64,000 nucleotides of DNA, from positions 25,001-89,000 of the forward strand of contig JAIVFJ010000132.1 of assembly GCA_025765615.1 (NCBI GenBank), given 5' to 3'. The DNA comes from Zopfochytrium polystomum. Lineage: Eukaryota > Chytridiomycota > Chytridiomycetes > Chytridiales > Chytridiaceae. This document shows, in pieces, positions 55,601-64,000 of this stretch. The notes below the pieces were generated by a model, which saw nothing but the letters and a program-made list of their open reading frames with translations, was not told where the DNA came from and searched no databases. A program made the position numbers and the translations under genes. Every line of letters begins with the position of its first letter. Positions within the stretch are counted from its first letter, which is position 1.

Positions 55601-57612
55601 ATGCTAACTCTTTGCGTTTTCGATTTTCTTGCAAAATGCGAAATGAAGTAACCACAATATTCCTACGTAGAAGCGAAATTGAGCCTTCATTACAAACAGC
55701 ATCTTAATAGCTGGACGCATTTTGGCAGTTTCAGTGAAAGAAGCCTACCGGACGATGACAGTGAATCGGGCGATCCTGAGCGTGCCAAGGTCGAACGGTC
55801 AGAAATGAAAGGTGTCGGAAATCTTGGCTGAAGGTTGAGAAGCTTGGCCGGATCCTGCCTATTCGGAATAGTGGTAAGCCGTTCGCTGACGGTTGGACCT
55901 TGCCGTTTTGGTTCCTTTGCTGATGATATTTCGGCTTTACTTAAATTCTCAAGGAATCCGAGGTCCTCTGGCTCCATTCCGCTCTGGTTGATTGCCTCTT
56001 TGATATCAGGGACCGTTTCTCCTGCCTCTGCGTGACCGTCCTCTGCATGTTCGTTGTCCGCCTCTTTTGGCGAAGTTTCTTCACCGTCTTCATGAGGGAT
56101 GCCCTGGACCACAGAAGCAGTAATTCCAACGTTTTGGGTGAACCAATCTAATTGCTCGTCGTCTCGTGTTTCCAGGAACTGCATCGATTCTGTCCGTTCC
56201 GGCGTTGGGGCAGGTTGTGGCTCGTACCGAAGAACTCTGGCCCGTGCGTCCCAAAACTTTCGGTATTTCTGTAGAATGTTCTCAACGTCATCCAGCTGTT
56301 GCACCACGAGTGGTGGGGTTTCGCGCTTTCCTGCGTCTTCCTCGAGATCATTTAGTCCCTCAGTCTCTGGAGTTAACGCAGCGGCCACTTTGTGCTTTTC
56401 ACTGTCGGAATTATCTGATTCCTCCTCAACTACATCGTCGAGGGACCCCGTCACATCAACTCCACCGACATTGGAAACGCCACTCGCGTTTTCTTCACCC
56501 TCCTCTGAACTGGTCGCAAAGCCACCAACTCGACCTGCCGCTGTCAGTCCCCCTTGCCCGCTGAAGCTTATACGAGCGCGAGTTACGGAGCCGGCAACTT
56601 TGCGCAACACAGCAGGGTCCTGACCAAGAGTGGCCGATTCCACTTTTTGACCGACGACAGCAGCATCACGAAGGTCCACCGCAGATAAAACAATGTTTCT
56701 CATATGAGGAACCGTGTTGTGGTGGCCGCTATTGTAAGTGGCGGGGCTGGCATTTGCAAACACATCGGTTGAAAGGGGTTCCGGCAACCTTCCGGTTGAT
56801 GCTTTGCCAAAGCCAGCATCTAACAGAGTCGGGGAGCGACGATGTTTGGCGAGGCCGCGCCGGCTACCACTACTTGAGGGACGGACTAGTTCCTCTCCAG
56901 CGTTGGAATTCTTTCCAGGTTGCGGCACATTTTGGAGTAATGAGGCCCCATTGAAAGTAATTCGTGAAGGAGGACGTGTCGATTCTTCGGGCGATGGGTC
57001 ATGAGGGGCACCATGATCGGCCTCCTCCTCTAAGTTACTTTCAAGGGATGGCGTGGCTGGGTAATCCTCCAGTAGTTCCAAGGAAGGGGCAAGAAACACA
57101 GATGATTGGTGGATGCTGAATGTCCGACCGGGGCTCGAACGGGGGAAAGTGGAGTTTTTTCTGCTAGACGCTGGGGTTTGCCGTCGTTTCGCCTTTTCAT
57201 CTACAGCATGGAGCCTCGAAATTTTTGGTGCTGTTATCTCTCTAAACGTCAATTGGGTTAGGTTCAACTTCGATTTTAACCGTCTCCAACACCGACCTTT
57301 GCTGAGGAAGTGATTTATTGCTTGACAGGCGAGACGAAAGGCCTGTTGCTCCAGGATCACTCGTTGATGGGAAACCTTCTCTTTTTGCAAATGTACTTTG
57401 CGCAGAGGTCTCCTTTTGCGTGTCCGGTATATGCCGACCACGGGTTTTGGTCGCATTCTCACCATCAACAATGCGGCCGCGGCGGATGTGGGTCACGCCG
57501 TTCAAAATATCGTCAATCTCTCTACCTGTTGCATCGGAAACTCTACGTCATCGATGTTGCTCGTAAGTGCGCCTGATCAGAGGGGAGAATCCAACCTTCT
57601 CTTCCGAGGCAT
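49618..57612 (-). CDS. Very large TPR-repeat protein
   Basis: Exons I could join are 57612-57596, 57542 to about 57290, about 57245 to 55749, 55627-54828, 54781-53566 and 53519 onward, then many small exons to a TGA at 49618-49620; the small-exon borders are not all resolved. The first half (about 1000 residues) is disordered: Ser/Glu/Pro-rich with acidic runs and a His run. From 53600 down it is a long array of roughly twenty TPRs of the peptide-binding superhelix type, e.g. FTKLIRLNAENGQAYLFRGR, LTTAVQLAPDRADVFFYRGC and YTKVVDLDPNDAAAFLNRG. The C-terminus is a short basic tail (GTSKGKKKR). The layout resembles animal TTC6-like scaffolds, a low-confidence comparison. It diverges from PUS1, starts 222 bp apart. 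Function unknown; a scaffold role is inferred. Confidence 0.82.
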
Positions 57613-57834
57613 TCGGCAGCTGTCACGCAGAAATTGTCTGACTTTTTTGGGCAGACGTCGTCGCACCAGACCGTCAGCGAACAGACAAACCGAACCTTAC
57701 GTCAACCGGTGCGTTACCGGACGGATGCTGGACGGATGCGGCGAAATGACTTCGAAGCCGGTCTGGTAACCCTCAATGGCGAGGTGGCGAGGGGAGGGAC
57801 CACCTCCGGACTCTGACATGGCAGTCCCCTAAAA

Positions 57835-59549
57835 ATGAGTGCAGCGGAAAGCAGCAAGAAGCGCCCAGCCGACTCCAATGCCATCGTTTCTAAGCCGGCT
57901 GGCGGCGACGCGACCATGCCCGACCTGGACCCGTCGATGCAAATAAGTGCTGATGGCGAACAAGTGGAAGCAATCGACGATGCTGCAAAGAAGAGAAAGC
58001 TTGAAGAGCCAGAATCGAAGCCGGCAGCGGAGATTCCACCTGAGCCGAAATATCCGAAGAAAAAGTGTGCCATTCTCTTCGGATACTGCGGGACTGGTTA
58101 CCAAGGTCTCCAAATGTAAGGTACTCTTTGCGCTGATTCCAAATTCTGATAATAGACCGTTTGTAATCCAGCAACGCGAACTGCAGAAGCATTGAAGCTG
58201 AACTGTTCAAAGCGTTTGAGACAACAGGGGCCGTGAGCAGTGAAAATATCGTCGACCCTTACAAGTTTGATTTCACTCGATGCGCGCGCACCGACAAAGG
58301 AGTGCACGCTGCCGGGCAACTGGTTGCGCTGAAGTTGCGACAGGTTCCCGACTTGAAGGAAAAGCTCAATAACGCTCTGCCAGAACAAATTCGAATCTTT
58401 GGTTAAGATTGAATTTCATAACAGCTGATTATAATGGTCTTGTGACAGATATTGTTCAAGTTACGAATGGTTTCCACGCGAAGAACCAGTGCGACTCAAG
58501 GCTCTACGAATATTTGCTGCCAACCTACGTCCTCGCCGAAGCTCCGTCCCACCTCTATCCTCATTCCGCGAGGGGAAACTTGGCGGGGGACAGCGCTTTG
58601 GATCGGCAAGGCGACACAGCGAATCAAGAATGCGGTACTGAAGAGCAGGATAAATCCACCACACCAGGTCCGATGCCATTTTCTGCGGAGCAGCGCAGTG
58701 CGTTCAGAATTTCCCAAGAATCTTTGGATCATTTGCGCAGCTGCTTAAAGCAGTATGTTGGGACATACAATTACCATAATTACACCGTTAACTGCCCCTT
58801 CAAGGAGGCAGCAGCGAAGCGTTTCATAAGGTCATTTGAGGTGAACAACAAAACCATATTGTAGTCGGCGCTGACAAAATTGTGCAAGTGCTCGAGCCCC
58901 TTCGTTCGAGAAGAGATCGAGTGGGTTACATTGACAGTCCACGGGCAAGCGTTTATGCTTCACCAGATTCGCAAGATGGTTGGTGCGTCGCGAATGCAGA
59001 AGGTCAACCCGTGCCCCTAACGTATCGAAAATTCAGGAATGGCTATTTTGCTCGTCAGAACCAAAACACCAGACTCAGTCATTCTTCAAAGCTACCAGGC
59101 GACAAAGCTGACGATCCCTAAAGCCCCTGCACTCGGCCTCCTTCTCCGTTGGGTATGTTTCAAATACTTGCAATTAACTTGTCCCCTTTACTAACCTCAG
59201 AAGTTGCTCAACTAGCCTGTGTTTGAGGCGTACAACCGAAAGTTCGGAAACGGTCGACAGCGAGTTGATTTCAAGCTTATCGAGGTAAGTGGGTTTTGCA
59301 ACCGGCTGTAAACTTAGTGGCCTTGTCACTCAGAACGAGGTTCAACCGTTCGTCGAAAAGTGGATTCACAGCCGTATGATTGAAGAAGAATCCAGCACGC
59401 ATGTCTTTTTTGACTGGCTGCAGCTCGTGGATCGGAACGCTTCCCAATTTTCGTGGTTTTTGAACGCAGACGGTAGCATCTGTGAGGATCGCAGGCCGGT
59501 GCGCTCTGGGACGGACCTGCAGCGAGAGGATGAAAACGGAGAAATTTGA
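57835..59549 (+). CDS. PUS1: tRNA pseudouridine synthase PUS1 (TruA family)
   Basis: Seven exons (57835-58115, 58172-58401, 58449-58840, 58889-58982, 59037-59152, 59216-59284, 59334-59549) give 465 residues. The catalytic motif is [15 protein letters not shown] with the Asp codon near 58293; other TruA/Pus1 marks are [56 protein letters not shown] and [11 protein letters not shown]. It converts uridines to pseudouridine in tRNAs and other RNAs, in nucleus and mitochondria by family knowledge. The 60-residue N-terminus is charged and may contain a nuclear signal (KKRKL). A tiny upstream ATG at 57817 opens only four codons. For intron 3 I chose the 48-bp form ending CAAG at 58888, which restores [11 protein letters not shown]. 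Confidence 0.95.
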
Positions 59550-60435
59550 AACCTCTGGACCTTCTTCACATTACTCTGCTTCCCGCCAAACACGCTGTCC
59601 TTCTTTCCAATAAAATGGGAAAATAGTGATTGCACATTTTTTCGTTCAAACTTGCCCTGTGGGTCTCTTCGATCTGAATCTCCTCGTCCTGCTCGAAAGT
59701 GGAAGCTAGAGTATGACCAATCGTAATTACCAATCCTGAAAATGAAAGGGACAAGCGCAGTTGGAGCCTTCTTAAGTCCGCAAACACAAAGAAGTGAATG
59801 ATAGAAGGAGGAGGTTACTTTACAATGAAAAGTATGAAAAATCTACTTCCAGCAATAGCTCCCTGGGAATTACGCAATGCAGTGACAGAAAGGAACCCTA
59901 GAGCGCTGACGCCTCCAAAGGCAGGAGATAATTAGTCTACTGCCTCCAGCAGACACGAAGAAGGATTGGCAAGGGAAGGAGAAGTTCGGTCTGGTTTCTC
60001 AACTTCCGGCCAGCTCCTTCAATAATGTGGGAGCTGGAGGAATTGAACTCGGTACGTGGTGCGGGAGAAGAAAGGAGGCAAACACGGAAAGGAAACGATA
60101 AAACGAGTATGGATGACAAGGCATTGCCAGAGAACCGAAAACGCCGGACTTGTCTTGGTCAGTTGGCAGTCAGCCACCAAACAGGAGCTGGGGCCGGCCA
60201 GAGCTGATCGGTGCAGCTGCCGCAGAATACAGCGAACCTGCTTCCCTTGCATGAACGAGAATTTCTACGTCTTTCATGGTACCCGACCGAATGGTCTTTG
60301 CTGTGACAAGGTTTCGGAATCAAGTGAGAACCTTTGGGTGTCTCAAAAAAGGGGGTCAAAATTTTGTTTACTCTTTTTGTCTTTGCCCCATCTTTCTTTT
60401 TTCATTTTTCTTGGTTTTCTCGTTGCTGGATCCAG
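59550..60435. other. Intergenic region upstream of the proton-channel gene
   Basis: Nearly 0.9 kb with no convincing gene. A T/C-rich tract at about 60360-60435, ending GGATCCAG right before the ATG, looks like the 3' end of a 5' UTR intron, so an untranslated first exon may lie here. One short stretch near 60030-60045 resembles a pol III B box but has no A box. Confidence 0.4.
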
Positions 60436-61909
60436 ATGCCGCAGTCATCGAGCGGCGCCGCCAGCCCCAAGCAGCATGCACCGCCAGCAACGCCTGCGTC
60501 AGCCGCCCTCCCGCGACCATCGTCTTCAGCATCCTCCTCCTCGAGATCAACAACCATCCGCTCCCGCTCGCCTGTAGTTTCAGTCCGATCCAATCGACCT
60601 CTCCTTCAGTCCTCCTCTCCCGCCCCCGACTCAGCAGCCGTGCTCAGTTCGAACGAAACGGTGCCTCTTTCCCCAGTGCCCAGACTGCAGCCTCGGACGC
60701 AACCCCTTTCTTCCCTGGCGGACCGTCAAACTGCCAACGAAACCGATTACTCGTCCGCAAGCACTTTTGCCGAAGGGCCGCCACCGCTTCCTGCCGCAAC
60801 GCCAACTTCAAAGCGGCGACGATCTTGTTGGGGCAGCAAATCGAATGAATCCCCCTATGACAGACCGAATCGACCGCTTCCTCGCTTTTTACGCCCGGTC
60901 GCCGAATTCTTCTCCAGGATCGCCCAGTCCTTAGCGGAGAAATGGAAGTCGTATTTGTCATTCTGGCGAACTGCTGATTACAAGTCTCAAAATGGGTTGA
61001 AAGCTTTGGTTGATGCAGACCAGTTTCATATCACCGTTATCAGTCTCGTCGCGATAGAGTTCGTCCCAGAATTTGCACCAAACGTCCTCTAACCAAATCT
61101 GGCCATTTTCCCGATTATACAGCATGATTTCCGTCTTTACCGATCTTATTCTGACGATGCTTTCCTCTTGCCTTCCCGTGAACGCGGCCAACGAGTACGA
61201 CCCCGTCAATGGCACTTGCAACGCAACTTTTCCACCGGATTCACGCGCAGTCAATACCGCCCACACAGCGCTGTCGCTCTTATCATTTTTCTTGCTTCTG
61301 ATTTTTTGCGTTGAAATCATGGTCACCTTCTACGCAACCCGGCTGGACTTTTTACGAAATGTTGTTCGCGTTGTGGACGCATTGGTTGTTTTTGGGTCAA
61401 TGGGTCTGTATCAACATTTAATTTTTGCGACGACAACGCTCTTACTTGGCAATCAGGATGGGAGATCTACACCTTTGTCTCGAAAAAGGATTCGGACGGT
61501 TCAGCGGGAATCGTTGTTCTGCGCATGTGGAGGCTTATTCGTGCTATTCACGCAGTAGCGCACAGTGTTGAGATGCGGGTGAGTGCGTGCTGTTGTTGAT
61601 GTAACTCTGAGATAACCACATTTGCCCTGCACGCAGAACAAATCGATAAGAAAAGCGGTGAAAGAGTCCAACCACGCAGTTATCACCGAATGCGTTAGAC
61701 AACTTCGGGAAACGAAAGTGCACTCATCTTCCCTGGAAGCTCTTCTGTCTCACATCGAGAAGGGGGACGGTGAAGAGGTGGACCACAAGCTTGTCGCTGC
61801 CGGAATCGACGCCATAGCCGCGGCAGTTGGGTCAACTGTTGAAAAGAGAGCGACAATGGAGAGTCTTGGACTTGCACTTAGTCTTATTATGATTCAGCTT
61901 TGCCTGTAA
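60436..61909 (+). CDS. HVCN1: Voltage-gated proton channel (Hv1/VSD-only) homologue
   Basis: Four exons (60436-61058, 61123-61403, 61457-61578, 61637-61909) give 432 residues. After a Ser/Pro-rich N-terminus of about 170 residues come four membrane helices. S1 reads FHITVISLVAIDMISVFTDL, with an Asp at the place of the Hv1 selectivity-filter Asp. S2 contains CVEIMVTFYA. S3 contains RVVDALVVFGSMG. S4 is VVLRMWRLIRAI, with three Arg at i, i+3, i+6 (codons at 61522, 61531 and 61540), the Hv1 RxxRxxR pattern. No pore domain follows; instead a C-terminal Leu/Glu-rich coiled coil could dimerise as in animal Hv1. By family knowledge it extrudes protons on depolarisation. An ATG in the same frame further up is absent. 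Confidence 0.88.
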
Positions 61910-62349
61910 TGAGTGTCTTGCTATCCCTCCTTCGTCTATGAGTTGTTCAGTTTTGTGAAGATTTACTTAGGAAGACCGGCAATGACGAACCAATAAAGCA
62001 ACCAGAAAGAAGTCGCAGAAAAAGGCCAACGGCGCAACATCTTCAATCTACAGCACTGTAGCGTTTGGGCATTAACCAAGGTCTCAGTCTATCATAAAAG
62101 GTTTGGTAAGTATTTTACTAATTTGTCACCCGATATTACCGAGGCCAACCTCAAAGCAGGACAATCACACGGCGCCTCCCTCGAAAAATTTGCCTCTTTT
62201 CTTTTTGCCTCTTTTTCTTTTTCGGGACGGAGATCTTCCGTTTGTCTGCGTGAACAAGTCGAGTGGGGCCAGCCATCCATCCAATCTTCGTTCACAACAG
62301 CGCTCATCAATCCCAGATAACCTGGAAGTGGGCCATCCAACGACTTGTG
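61910..62349. other. Intergenic region, no gene seen
   Basis: 440 bp between two same-strand genes, presumably a 3' UTR plus the next promoter. It has a T/C-rich stretch near 62190-62225. No RNA gene, repeat or regulatory motif is recognised. Confidence 0.4.
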
Positions 62350-64000
62350 ATGTCCACCCCAAGAGACTCGATGGTTTTCCCAACCACAGCAGCGAATTCA
62401 TCCGACGACGCAACCTCCTCTGGTCTTAGGAACAGGAAGCCAGCGCCCGCTTCTGGAGAGATGGAAGAGGTTGGCTCCTTGGTCCTTGCTGATTCTACCG
62501 TCTCATTGTTTCCGTATCGACGAAGCAGCGCAAGGACGAATCTGCGGTAGATGCGTACAATGCAGACTCAAGGTGAGTCTCCATGGTTCCCACTGTTTCC
62601 GCTCACTGCTCTTGCTGCAGCATAAAGAAGCGGGAGGGTCCACTGCGAATTCTGATGGCCACGGAGTACCTCCCTCCTTTTGTGTCTGGTATCGCCAACC
62701 GATGCAAAAACCTGATCAAAGGTTACCGTGAGCATGGCCATATTGTCACCGTTGCCGGTCCTGCCGGCACGGAAGCAGACATTGTTGTTCCATCTGTTCC
62801 CAACATCTTTTACAACCTTCAAAGGTTTGGGATCTGGTTCTCCTCAGTGATCGCTGACGTTTTCGAAGGATTTTCATTTTGCCACCTCCTACCCTGCTGT
62901 TTCAGTTGCTTGACTTCTCGTCAGAGGTCCCGTATGACATAGTCCATATTGTGGCCCCCCTTTGCTTGTCTTTCCTGTTGCTTTTGCCTCTGTTCAAGCT
63001 TCGCGGGGTCAAGATTTACGTCTCGTACCACGTATATCTCGAGTACTATAAGCAGCTGTACTTCGGTGACAACATGATCCTAGGCATGTTTTTGGAGGGA
63101 ATATTCACCATATTCTACTTCATTCCGCTGGTCTGGTTTGCCCACACCGTCGGTATTCCCAGCAAAACGGCCGACTATGTCGTATTTAAGTATTCTCGAC
63201 GCATCCATTACATGAAGTCTGGACTGGATGTGAAGGTGTTCTCTCCGCTACCAGAAAACTACTGCGCGGAAGACGATTCCATGGATGCGGCGCCTCTTCC
63301 TATTCCCCAGTCGCTGCTCCCGACGCCCGGCTTCGACACCACAATTGCCCCACTGTCTCACGAACAATCATTGACCTCACCAAACTCAATCAAACAGTTC
63401 CCCGTCTTTGTCTACGTTGGTCGTCTTGCAGTAGAGAAAAATGTTGAGTTTCTCATTACATCGCTCAAGCACCCGTCACTCCAGACTGCCTCCCTCGTAA
63501 TCGTGGGAGACGGTCCAATCCGCCCAGCTTTGGAAGCTTTGGCCGCAGACACAGTCGGGGCCGGCGAAGTGTACTCATATGATGATGTATCGGCTGAACC
63601 TCGCCCGTTCGGCCTTGGGGCAGATGGTACTGTCAGTGGCAAGCGCTACCGTGTCCTGTTTGTCGGTATGGTCCGGAATGAGCGAGAAGTTTCAACTGGA
63701 TACTATGCCCGCGCTGATGTATTTGTGTCTGCTTCCGGGTCTGAGACGTTCGGGTTCACTGTTGCGGAGGCCATGGCTTGTGGAACTCCCGCTGTTGTCG
63801 TTCGCAGCGGAGCCTTTGCCACAGTGTACGGCATGATAGACGGTTGGATGTTCGAGGAGGAAAATGTGGACGACTACGCGGGTCGAATTGTTCGTGTGCT
63901 GAAAGATGGCATGCTTGCTAGGCGGGTAGCTCGCCGCGTAGCCGTTCGAGGATTCAGCGTGGACTCCGCCATTAGGGATCTCTTGAAAACATACGAGTGG
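62350..64000 (+). CDS. GT4-family glycosyltransferase (SQD2-like), 3' end outside the window
   Basis: Exons 62350-62469, 62529-62572, 62621-62824 and 62869 to the window edge join in frame; at least 500 residues are present. The N-terminal Rossmann half begins LRILMATEYLPPFVSGIANR; then comes YDIVHIVAPLCLSFLLLLPL and the acceptor loop KIYVSYHVYLEYYKQ. The GT-B C-terminal half has FVYVGRLAVEKNVEFL, LVIVGDGPIRPAL, ARADVFVSASGSETFGFTVAEAMACGTP (the E-x7-E donor-phosphate motif). The layout is closest to sulfoquinovosyl/phosphatidyl-inositol mannosyl type GT4 enzymes. Two hydrophobic segments (near 62975 and 63110) may be membrane-associated. The exact acceptor is unknown. Splices between exons 1-2 and 3-4 were chosen by frame and by branch-like CTGA/CTGAC sequences. 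Confidence 0.88.

Noticed and set aside
57817..57835. Upstream ATG before PUS1 as the true start
   Set aside because: It opens only Met-Ala-Val-Pro-stop. It might be a minimal upstream ORF but cannot be the gene start.
58841..58864. 24-bp minimal intron in PUS1 ending GTAG
   Set aside because: The later acceptor CAAG at 58888 keeps frame and restores the conserved FECSSPFV segment, with a CTGAC branch-like site between.
60010..60050. tRNA-like GTTCAATTCC B box with CAGCTCCCAC on the minus strand
   Set aside because: No A box or D arm at the right distance and the T stem does not pair.

Overview
The window reads as nuclear DNA of a zoosporic (chytrid-like) fungus. This is inferred from gene content, not from a database search. 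Genes have short spliced introns, mostly 40-70 bp with GT-AG ends. Ergosterol-pathway and fungal-type metabolic genes (ERG25, sterol glucosyltransferase, glycogen debranching enzyme) sit beside BBS1, a BBSome subunit that is normally kept only by organisms with a cilium or flagellum. A voltage-gated proton channel and a chromodomain Ty3/gypsy retrotransposon fit the same picture. For most genes I joined exons by hand; in each of these the summed exon lengths divide by three and restore one reading frame.

Layout. 0-10.3 kb: VAC14 (-) and the 18-exon glycogen debranching enzyme (+), divergently arranged. 10.7 kb: tRNA-Ala(AGC). 11-18 kb: a transposon-rich block with a decayed Tc1/mariner-like relic, a decayed coding region on the minus strand, and inserted into it a complete, apparently young 5315-bp LTR retrotransposon (12054-17368) with 358-bp LTRs differing at two adjacent bases and a 5-bp target duplication. 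18.6-44.6 kb: a gene-dense block with F-box/ankyrin protein (+), arrestin/coiled-coil/DM9 protein (-), sterol glucosyltransferase (-), EB1 (+), ERG25 (-), DPH1 (-), BBS1 (+), a ZNG1/CobW GTPase (-), an RGS protein with repeated KLxxFFG motifs (+) and a large protein of unknown function (-). 44.8-49.6 kb: a repeat-rich, gene-poor stretch with microsatellites, a hairpin, a tRNA-like element, a solo LTR, a 69-bp repeat pair and a probable Fanzor/TnpB-type nuclease relic. 49.6-64 kb: a giant TPR protein (-), PUS1 (+), an Hv1-type proton channel (+) and a GT4 glycosyltransferase (+) that runs off the end.

There are no operons; neighbouring genes share bidirectional promoters (DPH1/BBS1, ZNG1/RGS, SGT/EB1, TPR/PUS1) or converge. 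Themes are phosphoinositide and sterol membrane biology (VAC14, ERG25, sterol glucosyltransferase), cytoskeleton and flagellum (EB1, BBS1, possibly the TPR protein), translation-related RNA and protein modification (PUS1, DPH1, tRNA-Ala) and signalling (RGS, Hv1, arrestin).

The most striking signal is in the retrotransposon. Its U3 carries long, exactly phased heat-shock-element arrays upstream of a TATA box. An 11-nt segment about 35 nt downstream of the TATA is perfectly complementary to the primer-binding site just inside the LTR, which predicts Tf1/sushi-type self-primed reverse transcription and heat-inducible expression.
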